From Cranoglanis bouderius (lineage: Eukaryota; Chordata; Actinopteri; Siluriformes; Cranoglanididae): a DNA stretch of 64,000 bases. Shown here one piece after another: positions 37,049 through 49,125 of the stretch; positions within the stretch are counted from its first letter, which is position 1; each line of letters opens with the position of its first letter. The stretch covers positions 6,315,027 through 6,379,026 of the forward strand of contig CM042548.1 in the NCBI GenBank assembly GCA_023630585.1, written 5' to 3'. Below the pieces are notes generated by a model, which did no database searches, was not told where the DNA came from, and saw only the letters and a list, made by a program, of their open reading frames with translations. A program made the position numbers and the translations under genes.

Positions 37049-37793
37049 TATCAGTAGTCTAAATGCAAACAGTGATGAATAATATCTTACAATTTCCCAT
37101 GGTCCATTAGCAATCTTGGTAGATTCTTTGAAGAGCGTAACATACTGTTTAAGGGTTTCACTGCCATAGTCATAGCGAATGCCAAACAAAACCAAGTAGA
37201 TGATATTTGATGCTGCATTATGGAACAAATTCTGAGGATTCATGGAGCTTCCTACAAATAGTGTTGATGGTCATGTTTTTTCTTTTTTTTTTTGTAAAAT
37301 CAAACAGAAAATCTTTTATTAAACAGCTGTACAGGAACATGATAGATAAAGCAACAATGTTGATACCAGCATATTTTTCCAACTTAGAAACAAGGTGTTC
37401 AATTTCCCCCAAAATCCTGTTTTCCGTAGAGTATTTCCCCATGCCAAAGTTCCTCAAGGTCGTACGGACAAAGCGCCAATGCTCCTTCCATCCAGGACCA
37501 TAATCAGCAAGTATAACTTCTTTAACATTTCACTCATGTCAGTAACTCACTTCAGTCACTCTATTTGTATGTAAAGTAAAATCCTTTTAAATTGTGTGAA
37601 GAAAATTTACGAACCACAGTTGAGTGGGTAATTATTTATGCTCTCACCTTTTTCCTTCGTTTAGATGGCTGACCAGCAGGTTTTGTGGGCATCCTGAAAA
37701 GTCTACAGATTTGTCCACCAGAGCTTCTTTCATAGCCATTAAGAACAACAGCTGGTTTTCTCCCTAGATATAGGCTGTAAACATTTCCATAGT

Positions 37794-38478
37794 CTGCATT
37801 TATTCAAAGCATTAAACCCTTATGCAAAAGGGTCATTTTTTCTATGTAACTGACAATGCAATCTAATAACATGCACACCTGGTGCAATGTTGTATACAGA
37901 AGCACTAATGTTGAGAGACACCAGTGATCTCGCTAGTGCTACTGTTTGATGAAGCTTTCGATGTAAATAATATGACATTTGACATGCTGGTTCACAAAAC
38001 ATTTGGAATTTTGCTGAACATGGTACCCTGGGACAGTTGTTCCTGGCCCTTAATGAGGTAATGCCCATAACTGCAGTTACAAAGACAGACGAATACAGTA
38101 GATCACTTATTGTTATTGTGGTTGTTGAGTTGAAGGCTAGAAGGCAAGGTCGCTGGTTCAAAAATTGGTGTGAGCCTGGTAAAATTGGTCGTTGCAACCT
38201 GCTGCTAGTCCCTGAACAGCACTTTGGGGCACAAGCCCAGGAGGCACTAGAACATTTGTGTCAGATCAGGTGTGAACACACTTCCAGGGCATGCTTTACT
38301 GAAAGCCAATTCATGATTCACTAAAAGCCATCACTTACAATTTCAACTTTGTCCACCATGAAACACAGGGGGCTGCCCCACAAATGTGTGAGAATCAATC
38401 ACCAAATGCTGATTGAAGAACAGAAGTTGCTACTAGAGAAAGAATACCAACGAGATAATACATAAGCCAGATAATATA
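37794..38478. other. No gene recognised; CYP2 exon 1 not found here
   Basis: Expected site for the missing first exon of the CYP2 pseudogene. No membrane-anchor or proline-rich hinge (PPGP-like) coding sequence was seen on the minus strand. Confidence 0.45.
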
Positions 38479-38978
38479 CAATACTGTGCAAAAGTTTTAG
38501 GCACCCTAATTTTTTTTACTACAAACTTTGTTATAGATTTTTTATTTTATGACTTCTAAATGATCAAGTCAGTACAAAAATCATTTTAGATTCCCAAACA
38601 TTAGTTTTCTAGCATAAAATTAAATGTTACAGAAAAATGTATGTTTGTATGTCATTAAAGAAAGCAGCATATTACATAAGAGACACTTTTCAGACAAAAA
38701 ACACAATGAAGGCTGCTGGTTTTTGCTGCAAAAATAAGAAGCAAGTGTGAAAGTCAAAGTCTCCAGAAGAACTGTGGCTGGTTCTGCAAGATGCTCAATA
38801 AAACTTACCAGCTCATTTCCTTATAAAACTGCACAAATTGTACCGGAGACTACTATTATATTATTATTATTTTTTTGTCACTACAGTTTACTGCTGTTTA
38901 TGGTAATTTCATTATTTTGAAGGCATCTTTGCTCTACAGCATTTCTTTGCATATGCCTAAAACTTTTGCACAGTACTG
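38479..38978. mobile_element. Non-autonomous Tc1-type element (MITE)
   Basis: 500 bp between TA dinucleotides. Ends CAATACTGTGCAAAAGTTTT and the complement of CAGTACTGTGCAAAAGTTTT. No transposase remains. Confidence 0.85.
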
Positions 38979-39164
38979 TATATATAATATAATACATAAG
39001 CCTGGTTGGTTTCTTTTTGGCATATTTAATGACAAAAAATACACCCCATTCAGGATCTAAGAAACCTTATTTTCTTCTAAAAACAGATGTCATTTTGTAT
39101 GACGTGTATACCAGATATGATACAAAGGGTGAATAAATATAATTGACCTGTGACCATAGACCTA

Positions 39165-39537
39165 CACTGCAAACGATGACATCTTAGCAAGTGAAAATAT
39201 CTTTTATATAGTAAAATATATCTACTATTTCCTATTTGAAGATTACCATAAACCAAATATAAGATTATTAAGCCTATTTCTAGATTTTTACATTAATTTC
39301 AAACTTTAAATAGTCTTGTTCTATTGGCAGTTATGTTTTTTCATTTTAAGCATTTATTTCTAGAAAGAAGCAAAATTATCTACCAATAGAATAAAACAAT
39401 ATAAAGCGTAACATGAGTAAAATGTCTCGAAACAGATTTAATAGTCTTATATTTGGTTTACTGTGATCTTATAATAGGAAATACTAGACAAATCGGACTA
39501 TATTCAAGATATTTTCACTTGGAAAGATTTTGCAGTG
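39165..39537. mobile_element. MITE with CACTGCAAA termini
   Basis: CACTGCAAA at the left and TTTTGCAGTG at the right. The subterminal AAGTGAAAATATCTT pairs with AAGATATTTTCACTT, and interior motifs (ATTGGCAG.. / ..CTACCAAT, AATATAAGA / TCTTATATT) continue the foldback symmetry across most of the element. Confidence 0.8.
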
Positions 39538-39794
39538 TGGAAGATGCATTTCCACATTACAACTGCTGTGGAATACAACTGATTTGACCACTTTCACATT
39601 AGCAGAGTGATGTTACCTGTAGCTTTGTCACCCAGCGTGTCAGCAAAGTATGTGAGAGTTACCTTAGAGCCCCTGCAATTCCAAGGGCTGTGTGGTCAGT
39701 CCCAGTTGCCAGTGATTTACCGGACAAAGTTCCTGGTTTCATATGTGGAAGCACTGAGGTTGAAATTCAGTCATTAGCCTCAGATTTCTGTTCT

Positions 39795-39925
39795 TGACTG
39801 ACAGGAGTGGAACCTGATGTGGTCTTTTGCTGTTGTAGCCCATCTACCTCAAGGTTTGATATGTTGTGCGTTCTGAGATGCTTTTCTGCTCACCACAGTT
39901 GTAAAGAGTGCTTTACTTGAGTTAT
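39795..39925. repeat. Dispersed-repeat fragment
   Basis: 'ggagtggaacctgatgtggtc' through 'gatgcttttctgctcacc' matches a repeat I know from many fish loci. Truncated, with no termini. Confidence 0.5.
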
Positions 39926-40134
39926 GATAGTCTTCTTGATGTGAAAATAAGCTCTTGACCTGAATCTGCATGATTTTTTGCATTGTGCTGCTGCCACGAT
40001 TGGTTGATTAGATAACATTAAAACACATTGTGTTGCTAAAACAGTTTTTCTTGCAATCAGTTTTATCATATTCAAAACCAAAAATCTCTGGATTTCATGA
40101 AAATCCCCCCATCCCTAATTAGAAGGACATTGCA

Positions 40135-40345
40135 GACGAATTTCCCTGGGTTTGATTTTCGCCTCTGCCCTGTGTGTCCGGAGTTTGAACGTTCTCCCCA
40201 TGTTGGGAGGTTTCCTCCGGGTACTCTGGTTACCTCCCCAGTAGGCTGACTGGCTTTTCCAAATTGTTCGTAGTGTCCCTGGGATAGTCTGCAGGCTCCC
40301 TGTGACCCTGTGTAGGATAAGCGGTACAGAAAATGGATGGATGGA
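40135..40345 (-). repeat. Copy of the 11.23-kb dispersed repeat
   Basis: Reverse-oriented copy with 'gggtactctggttacctcc' and 'ggataagcggtacagaaaatgg'. Confidence 0.7.
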
Positions 40346-40850
40346 TGTATAGTATGCATGGTATTTTCTTGATTAAACAATAATGAAATGATTTTCCAAT
40401 CACCTGTTCTGTGAAATTCAATTCAATTTGCTTTATTGGCATGGCTGTTGGAACAGTTACAGTATTGCCAAAGCACTGAAATGACATTTTATAACATTTT
40501 TTTTTTTAAATGACATGACATTTCATTGAATTTAAATTCTTTCTCTTGAGTGTCTTCACGTTGCAATAAATATTTTAATTCTAACAGAAGACTAAATGGT
40601 ATGCAATTGTATGCATGTTTAATTAGAGGGAGCCACTTTGCATGGAATTTTAAATGAATTTTAAATCATTTTAAATGACACTTAAAACTTGGAAGTGTAA
40701 TAAGATGCAAATTTATTTTTATCTGGTATTTATCTGGTTTGCTACTAAAATGATTAGATTAACATTGTAATATTTGTTTGCAAATTTGTAAAAACCAAAA
40801 AGAATCTGGAGTCAGTGTGCTCAATAATGTAACAGTAGGAGCAGGTCCTA

Positions 40851-40884
<34 letters not shown>

Positions 40885-40886
40885 TT
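40851..40886. repeat. (ATT)n microsatellite
   Basis: About 11 ATT units. Confidence 0.95.
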
Positions 40887-41357
40887 AAAATTGAACATAG
40901 TCACATTATTTACAACATTTATGCTACCAGACAACATTCCTCACACAAAATTCAGTTCTTTTACAACGTTACATGTTTTCAGCGCTTTTTTTTGGTTTGT
41001 TTTTAATTTGTTCCAAAAGGTTTATGTATAATTCAGTCATTTATACAATCTAGAGAATTTGCTTTACAAAGAGCCCATTTCTTCTTGTGCATATGGTATT
41101 TACCTGATAAAATAAATGACTACACAATGTATTGTTGTTTACATTCCAAAATGTAATTTAGAAAATAAAAAAAAGCACATCAGATACATAAATTTCTATC
41201 ACACACCCCAGTTTTATATTAATATTTCTAAATCCTTCCAAAATAATCTTGAGTAAATACAATGATATGACAAATGCATAATTGTTTTTTTTCTTTTTTA
41301 CAATCCACGAAATGTTCAGTTTAAATCTTTCCAGAACATGCCTGGCTGGACTATCAG

Positions 41358-41365
41358 TGACGTCA
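41358..41365 (+). promoter_or_regulatory. Candidate CRE upstream of spint2
   Basis: A perfect TGACGTCA palindrome, the full CREB/ATF consensus, lies 121 bases before the spint2 ATG. An ETS-like AGGAAGTA follows at 41371. It may be promoter or 5' UTR; no TATA box is obvious. Confidence 0.4.
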
Positions 41366-41485
41366 GTATCAGGAAGTACGTTGCTGGTAAGTGAAGCGGA
41401 AGACACCTGTGAGCTACAGACAACGGGTTTTAACTGCGACGAAGACAGTGTTCTTAGTCACTGTCGAGCAGAAATATACTGGGAC

Positions 41486-41843
41486 ATGGCTCGCTTGTGT
41501 TTCTTGGTTTTTGCCTGCCTTTTAGGCGCAGGATTAGTTCTCGGGCAGGAAGGATGTGTGTTCACCGCGCTGAACCAAGGTCTGAACCCTAAGTCCTGGG
41601 ACGCGGGCGCAAACTATTCAGCTCACCTGGCCGACATTTCCGACGAGCGGGAGTGCCGACGAGTTTGCTGTAGTAGAGAAGACTGTCAGCTGGCCCTGAT
41701 TGAGACTCCAGCCGATGGCTCACCCCAATGCTTCCTGGTGAACTGTATGAAAGACGGCAGAGATGTTTGTGTTTTGGAACCGAGTGACCGCTCCAAAGCG
41801 TACATCAAGACTCAGGTGTCTGACCGCTCCAACAACTCAACAG
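41486..41843 (+). CDS. spint2: spint2 exon 1: signal peptide and MANSC-like domain
   Basis: Hydrophobic leader MARLCFLVFACLLGAGLVLG, then a Cys-rich module with the ECRRVCC, QCFLVNC and VCVLEP signatures of MANSC domains. Donor ACAG|GTAAAA. Confidence 0.92.
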
Positions 41844-43112
41844 GTAAAAACAACAACAACAAACAAACATGGCTTCCTTAAAGAATGTCGCACTCTTTCA
41901 GTGGTATTATTGTCCAGGAAGGAAAAAAAAACAAAAAACTGTACTACTCCCAGAGCCACATATGACCACATTACATGTTACAAAACGCCAATTTAAGTGG
42001 TGAAGGTGAATCTGCGTTTTTCAAACTGTGGGCTGAAGTTTTACATTCAGAACCGTACAGGCTAAATGCACGAGCTGCTACATAGCAGTGCGCCACCAAG
42101 CTAATAAAATGATTACACTGAAGACATTTTCACGATACATGATGTACTTTGGTTTGCTGACAGAGTAAAAAAACAGCAACAAAAAACGTAAAAAAAATAA
42201 AAATAAAAAATGGTGAAAGTTTAGTAATATATTTGATAGATAGCTTATGTCTATACGTAAACGGATGCTAAAATACTTATAAAAATGGAGGAAATATAGG
42301 CTATAACATCCTGAAAAATACATTTTAACTGAGTCCTACTTTTAAAGCAGATGTGTGTAAGAGCTTTCTTTCTTACATGGGTTTGGGTGGGAGTATTCAC
42401 AAGAATTGCTAAACATAAATAATTTTATTAATATAATACAGGCCACGTGAAGGGGTCACCAGTACATTTTTAATATATTGCAAGACCAGACAACTGTGGC
42501 AGTATAATCATGAATAAAATTGTCCAAAATGTGTAGACCAAAGCTGAACAGGCTCCTCTACAAAGTCCAGAAACGTGTTGTTGAGCTGAAGTAAAACGTG
42601 GACTGATCACACACAAAAATGTAGTTCAGCAGCTTTTTTTTATTTTTTATTTTTTTCCTGGCCTTTGTCTTGCTGTGTTTCTTCATTTACACTTGAACTA
42701 CTTGATAAGCTGGTATTCTTATACAAGCTTCTGATTACAAGGTGTGTGCAGGAAATTATACTTGATGACAACTAAAAAAAACATGGTAGAACAGTTTGAA
42801 TACTATTGGCCACTTGTTTGAGAGCGTGCACTATAGACTATACGCTATAATCCACGTAATATAATCCACACTGTAGTGGATAAACCACTAGTGGCTGAAG
42901 GAAAACAATGTATACAGCCCTCTTCTCTATGTGCATTTCAGATTATTGCCGTTTTGAAAAAGAAGTAGGCCGTTGCCGGGCATCCTTCCCCCGATTCTAC
43001 TACGATGTCACTGACCAAACCTGTAAAACGTTTGTGTATGGGGGATGTGCAGGAAACAGCAACAACTTCGAAACAAAGGAGGACTGTGAGAATGCTTGTA
43101 AAGGCGTAACAG

Positions 43113-43175
<63 letters not shown>

Positions 43176-45766
43176 AGCTCTGTCTGAACAGCAAAATAGT
43201 TATGATGGCTGTAAACAACTAGATCAGTTCAGTGCTAGACATGATTATGGATGTGATAATGCACTGCTGCTCATACCGAAGGACAAAACAGAATAACCCA
43301 GTAGGGCTGCAACTAACGATTATTTTGATAATCGATTAATCTGTCGATTATTTATTTAATTAATCGATTAGTTTGATTAAAAGGCCAATTTTTATGTACT
43401 GTGTTTTTTCGGGGGAAAAAAAAAACGTTATTTCACGTTCTGCCCAATGTTGTCCTTCAAACATTGTGCAAATTGAAGGCCATGAAAAAGGTATTAAATG
43501 TATCTATGTGGGCTATGCTATACATTGTGCAAAGGATTTTTTAAAATATTAATAATATATTTTGAGAACAAAATAAACACACTGATTGTCCACAAGCTTT
43601 AAAGCAGAAGTTAAATCACTATATTAAAAATGCTAAAAAAGAAGAAGAAAAAAAAAAAAAAGCACAAACTAAGTGTTAACTGGTAAGAGGTTGAATGTTC
43701 TGCAGTAACACACACGTTCACTCATTTGAACACAGTAACATGTTACTTTATTCTGTAAATGTATGGCACTTCTTACATTTATATACAATTATATGTTATA
43801 ACCCCATTACAGTTACTGCTCTCATAAAAAAAAAAAACACAATTACTATTGTTTCTAAATATAGCATCAAACAACATATTTGATCAAAATGAATATTTCA
43901 GTCAGAGTTATTGCGCTTCCTTTCTATTGCGCGCTGTGTGATTGACGCGCATGCACAGACTCGGGCTCATTCAGTGAAGTTTAACAGAGACACACTTGCT
44001 GTCAGGATGAGGCTTTCTGTAAAATGGAAATACTGGCGTGAATTTCTAACAGTTACAGATAAGGATATAAACGTAAAAATGTCATTTCTGCGCTGAAGAA
44101 AAAATGTCTGGAACACATTAAACAGCACACGCATCTGTAGCAACATCTGACACGACAAGCCACGTTAACACATTTACGCGTTTGTTCGAAGTGCTTAATA
44201 TAAAACATTCTCGTGTTTTGGACGACCCGGATCGTGCACTTTTCCCGCAGCAGCTCACTCTGTGACCTCCGGTGTTTTTCAGATGTGTTTTATAAATAGT
44301 AATGCGTTTTTCACCATTGTGAAGTGATGTCACTGACGGGGGTTATCCACAGTGACATCACAGACCCAACTAATCCATAATGAAATTCGTTGTCGATTAT
44401 TTTAATTACCGATTATTATCGATTTTATCGATTAGTCGTTGCAGCCATGCTTCTCAGTCCCTCCAAGATTTTGAGATTTTGTGATCGCAGAAATTAACGC
44501 AAAATCAAGGAAACTCCACGATATCCACAGGATAGCTTGCAGTTTTTCAAAATGAAGACATGTCGTGTGATGTCATCACAACACGCCATGTGACGTCATC
44601 GCAGCGCGTATTCAGCCAAAGCCAAAGATTCACGTGCGGGGAAACATACGTACAGCTAAAAGGTCTCATTTACCAACAGACACCACTGCAAAAGTCAAAA
44701 GTGCAAAACAGTTTCGCGTGCAGTTGCGATTTCGCCAATTCAAGTAGTTTCTCGCAAACGAAAAACAAAAAAAAAAACTCTGCGAATTGCTTCGCAAATT
44801 TTGAAAAAAGCCACCGTAAAATCAAGCATTTTTGCCCGCAACAATCTCTCACACACACAAAAAAAAACGCAGCTAAATCCTGTATGGACTGACTTTTGAA
44901 CCCTGACATTATCATGGGCGTTTTGCTGAGGAGATGTTTCTTCTACTCTTTGATAAAGCTATCTGATATGTTTGAAATCCTAACTGTGAAAGACACATTA
45001 CACATCTTTCAATGGCAAACAAATGGTTTTTACCTCAGTATTACTTTATTGGTTATTCTATAATGCAAGTCTACCGATAAATAAATGCATCATAATATTC
45101 GAGAAGTACTATGTCATTGCGGACTCCTCAAAAATATTGTCGTCACTCTCATGTCTAAGCGCACACCTTATTTTGTAGAGATTTTTGTTTTGTGTACATG
45201 AGGGAGTGATTACAGAGATTAAAGCTTACTGGATAACAGGCTTTTAATGCGTCATTGCAAATCTCACCCAGATGCTGTGTGTCTCTGGGAGTGAATGGGA
45301 GTTTGGGAGTGTGGGTTTTCACTTGTCATGACCAGATGAACAGCTTCTCCATATAATTAGGAGACCCTTTAAAGGAGTGGAACCTTGTAACCGACTGCTA
45401 ATCATTGAAATGGTAATGAATGTGTCTTAACATCTCAAACTTAAAACTGATCAGTGCCAGTCAGACCCACAAAGTGCTCAAAGCCACAGTAGTGGACAGT
45501 AGCCGAATCCATAACGGTTTTACACAACTGGTATATCTTTTTATATTATCATTGTAGTTGGTAAATACTGCAAATTAAAATCTAAGTATAAAGTTATGCT
45601 CGGTTTTTGTGTCCATTGTTTATTTATAGGTCTAGCTAGCTGTCGCTACGTTCTTCAGTTAATTTAGCTCGCTAAGAAGCGTAGCTGCTTTTTAGATAGC
45701 ACTGATTCTGTCTTTTGATACTTCTTACTCATGAGGAAAGACTGACAATTAAACAGGAGGCCAAAC

Positions 45767-45798
<32 letters not shown>

Positions 45799-48700
45799 TT
45801 TAATAACAGACACCTGTGCATTTTGGAAATGATTGAATGTCATTTTTATTATTGTGAAGTTCCTCACTGTGCAATTTTAAGGTAAATTAGACCATATCAG
45901 AGATGTTCATTCATTTATGAGATATAAGAGAAAGTTCTAGTGAGACCATAATTTAAGAGCCTTATCATGTGTATTTACACCCCCCCCCCCCCCTTTTTTT
46001 TTTTTTTTTTTTTAAAAGTGGTCTTTTAGAGTTTGTGTCTAAGTAAAATGATGTGGTTTGGTTCAGGAAGCTACTTTGTATATTAGTTCAGTTCCCTTTG
46101 AGTTTCTGGAAAACAAAATGTCCATCAAAGTTAATTATGGACTAGGATAATGAACAGTATGATCTCCGCTTCCTGCTTTGCACAATACTGTGGTGTCCGT
46201 GACTTAGCGAAGCTATCGCTGAGTCGTTCGTCACTGTGCAGGATGTGGTAGCACAGGCGGTTTCAGATTGCACCTGGTTGTTGAGTAAACCGGTTGAGTG
46301 ACCTCTGTTGAGTTGGTTGAATGCTTTTCTCAAGAAACCTGTATGACAAATGCATTTAGAATGCTTTATGTGCTCTTTAACCCTTTCCCTTACCTTTGAG
46401 GTTGCATTGACTAGCTGACTGATACATCCACTGGTTGCCACTGTGAGGCGCTCTCAACCAGATCATTTTTAAAAAATGTATTTCTTTTGCTGTAGGTAGC
46501 GGTGTAACAAACTCAAGTCATGATTTGATTCACAATACCACATTCACTGTTGGATTCGATTCTTGGACAGTTTACGCAAAATTTGAATGAAGACAAATTA
46601 TGACTGAAAAGACTTAAAAAAAAAAATCTGTATAATAAACAGTGTCCATTTTTGTCAGTATGAAATGAAATAAATAAAAAAATTTCTACGAACAGCGGTT
46701 TAATATTGTAATTAAAATGTACTACAGGTTCACCATACCTTATACCTTAAAATAAATAAATAAATGTATGAATTCTTCCAAAATATTTGATTCAATGAAC
46801 AGTGTGTCTGACCTGGGGACTTTGAAAACAATCGATTGAAACATAATGAGCTCTGTAGTAGAAATAGAGCCCCAAAGTCGGCTAAAATGTCCGATTTCTG
46901 CAGCCTCTTTCTCGTGCACCATAGATCAGAGGCGTGAGGATGGTGTTGTTTGAAAGCTACTGAAGAGCTCATTTTAACCGTTATAATGTGGTTAATGTAT
47001 ATAACATAGAGATCGACCGATAATCGGTTTTACTGATATTTTCCCCGATATTTAAGCATTTTCCATAAACGGATATCGGGTTTGTAATGTCGGATCAACC
47101 GATAAATGGCGCCATCTTGTTGGCGTTTTGAGAATTGCGTACAGGACCGCCATTGAAGCACTGCAACTGTTGTTTTTTTTTTTTTGTCATCTGTTTTGTT
47201 GTTTATTTGTTAGAATTATTTTTATGTGCTTTATTTCTTTTACCTGTTTGTTTACCTCATCGAAGCTTTTGTCAGGGAAGTGACAAACAAAACAGCGTAT
47301 CGTTGCAATTACAGAGTCCATCTCAACTGGTATGTTATCAGAATTATTAAGAATGCTTTTGTCGGTCTAGATTATGAAATACCTGCTGACAGCACTTTTT
47401 AAAAAATTTTTTTTTTTATCTGTCTATCTAATCTATCTATGCATTTACGCAGAACTATACTCAAACTGCGATCGCTCACAGAGATTTCCGACATGCACTC
47501 ATTCAAGGCTGTATTATTTATTTCATGAAAAGTTACGTCTATGGGACATGACTTGACCGATTACGTGACCCTGTGAGTTTGTCTCTATTTCTTAGAGCCA
47601 AGCTGCTTAAACTACATATCAAGCATTTATGTAACACATCTCATTTGTGCATTAATGGCTGTTATGTTAAATAAAGTTTATTAATTAAAGCAAAGCAAGT
47701 ATACTTTACCTGTGCACACCGTTGTTGACTCCTCTCCCCTCTGCTGCAATGGCCCTGCTATAGTGGTCCTGTGCGCAATTCTCAAAACGTCCACAAGATG
47801 GAGCCATTTACTCGTGAAACCGATATTTAAAAAACCGATATCCGATTATGGGAAAATGCTTAAATATCGGGAAAAATATCGGTAAAACCGATTATCGGTC
47901 GATTACTAGTTTTCACACTGGGCATGTTTGCTGCGGTTCACATCTGAGTGCAGTTGTTCCTGGTGCCCCCCACAGCGTTGGTCTGGTTTCAGACTCACTT
48001 GGTTCTATCGAACTCTAGTGTGTTTGCGTTCACCTTATGTGATCACAAACGTGCATGGAGAACACGACACGACTCACCATATATGTATATGTATATAACC
48101 AAGATACTGGTAAATACTGCTCATGCACTTCTGTGTAGCATTGCAGACATGAAGTTCAGAGCTGTTGAAAAGCGAATATTATATTCCAAGGAACATAACA
48201 TTAAGTTTGTGTTTCTACAATTGCTTGTTCTGTGTACAGGTGATGTGCTTACTGATACTTCGGGATCTCCAAAAATCAGAAAGGCCTTGTCTCAAGACAT
48301 CACAGGTAACATCCTTCTTATTAAACCCTACTGAATTGCTTTATATTGTATTCTGCTCATTTTAACAGTAGTTAAATATCTGTTAAAAAGAGGATCAGTT
48401 TGACTTTTGATACAGGCTCAAAATAACAAAGGCTGAGCTGATTGTCGTATGAATTAAATGTAGCTCTGGCTTCTGAAATCTCACATTTATCTTTCTTCTG
48501 AGTGCTAGATGCTAGCCTGTTCACCTCAGGAATGTCACACACCGTTCTGCAGTGTTACATTCTTCTGTAAATCCAGATATTTTTCCTCTCAATGTGTTCT
48601 GCATGTCTCATATTATATTTATTATATTTGTTCAACTAGTTTAAAAAAAAAAGTGTGACAAAGCTATGATAAACTATTAGAAATCTATCATATTAGAATA

Positions 48701-49085
48701 AATGCACATGTGGTGAATTGTCTCTTGATCGTGTCTGTATCCCCAGCTAAATCTTCTGAAGCTCCCCTGCCCGAAATGACCTCGACAGAGTTTGCAGGTG
48801 TGTGTTTAATTTGGCTAAAGGGCATTAAAGACTCATATCAGATTCAGTTATTTGTAACTGGGGGCTGTTGGCCCCTAGACTGGATTTGGTGGTGTGGCAG
48901 GTGGTAACAACGTCTCTTATTTTCAGAGAAGTGCAAGGCTGGACCAAAGGTAGGGCTATGCAAGGCCTCCATCCCACGCTACTACTACGCAAGTGGCACG
49001 TGTAAACTCTTCATATACGGTGGATGCGGTGGCACTAAGAACAACTATGCCTCTGAGGAGGAGTGCATGAAAACCTGCACGGGTA

Positions 49086-49125
<40 letters not shown>

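Larger units (their letters stand above)
34101..37793 (-). pseudogene. Cytochrome P450 family 2 pseudogene (CYP2D/CYP2X-like)
   Basis: Unprocessed pseudogene with recognisable exons 2 (37793-37648), 3 (37516-37367, 150 bp), 4 (37251-37091, 161 bp), 5 (36572-36570 plus 34966-34830), 6 (about 34754-34628), 7 (about 34512-34333) and 8 (34242-34101, 142 bp). The lengths of exons 3, 4 and 8 are those usual in CYP2 genes. Landmarks: TLRNFGMGK (exon 3), the oxygen-binding I-helix SAGTDTTSNT (exon 6), DRHNMPYTQAVIHE with the K-helix start (exon 7), and KPEAFIPFSAG (exon 8). Lesions: a frameshift in exon 2 after VVLN, a Tc1 insertion in the first codon of exon 5, a second frameshift in exon 5, and an in-frame TGA at 34191-34189 where the family usually has Trp. 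Exon 1 and exon 9 (heme-cysteine loop) were not found. A functional relative would be an ER-membrane monooxygenase; this copy cannot encode one. Confidence 0.9.

Noticed and set aside
41282..41485. In-frame upstream extension of spint2 starting MFFFFF
   Set aside because: Low-complexity start in a T-rich run. The ATG at 41486 has a strong context and begins a clean signal peptide.
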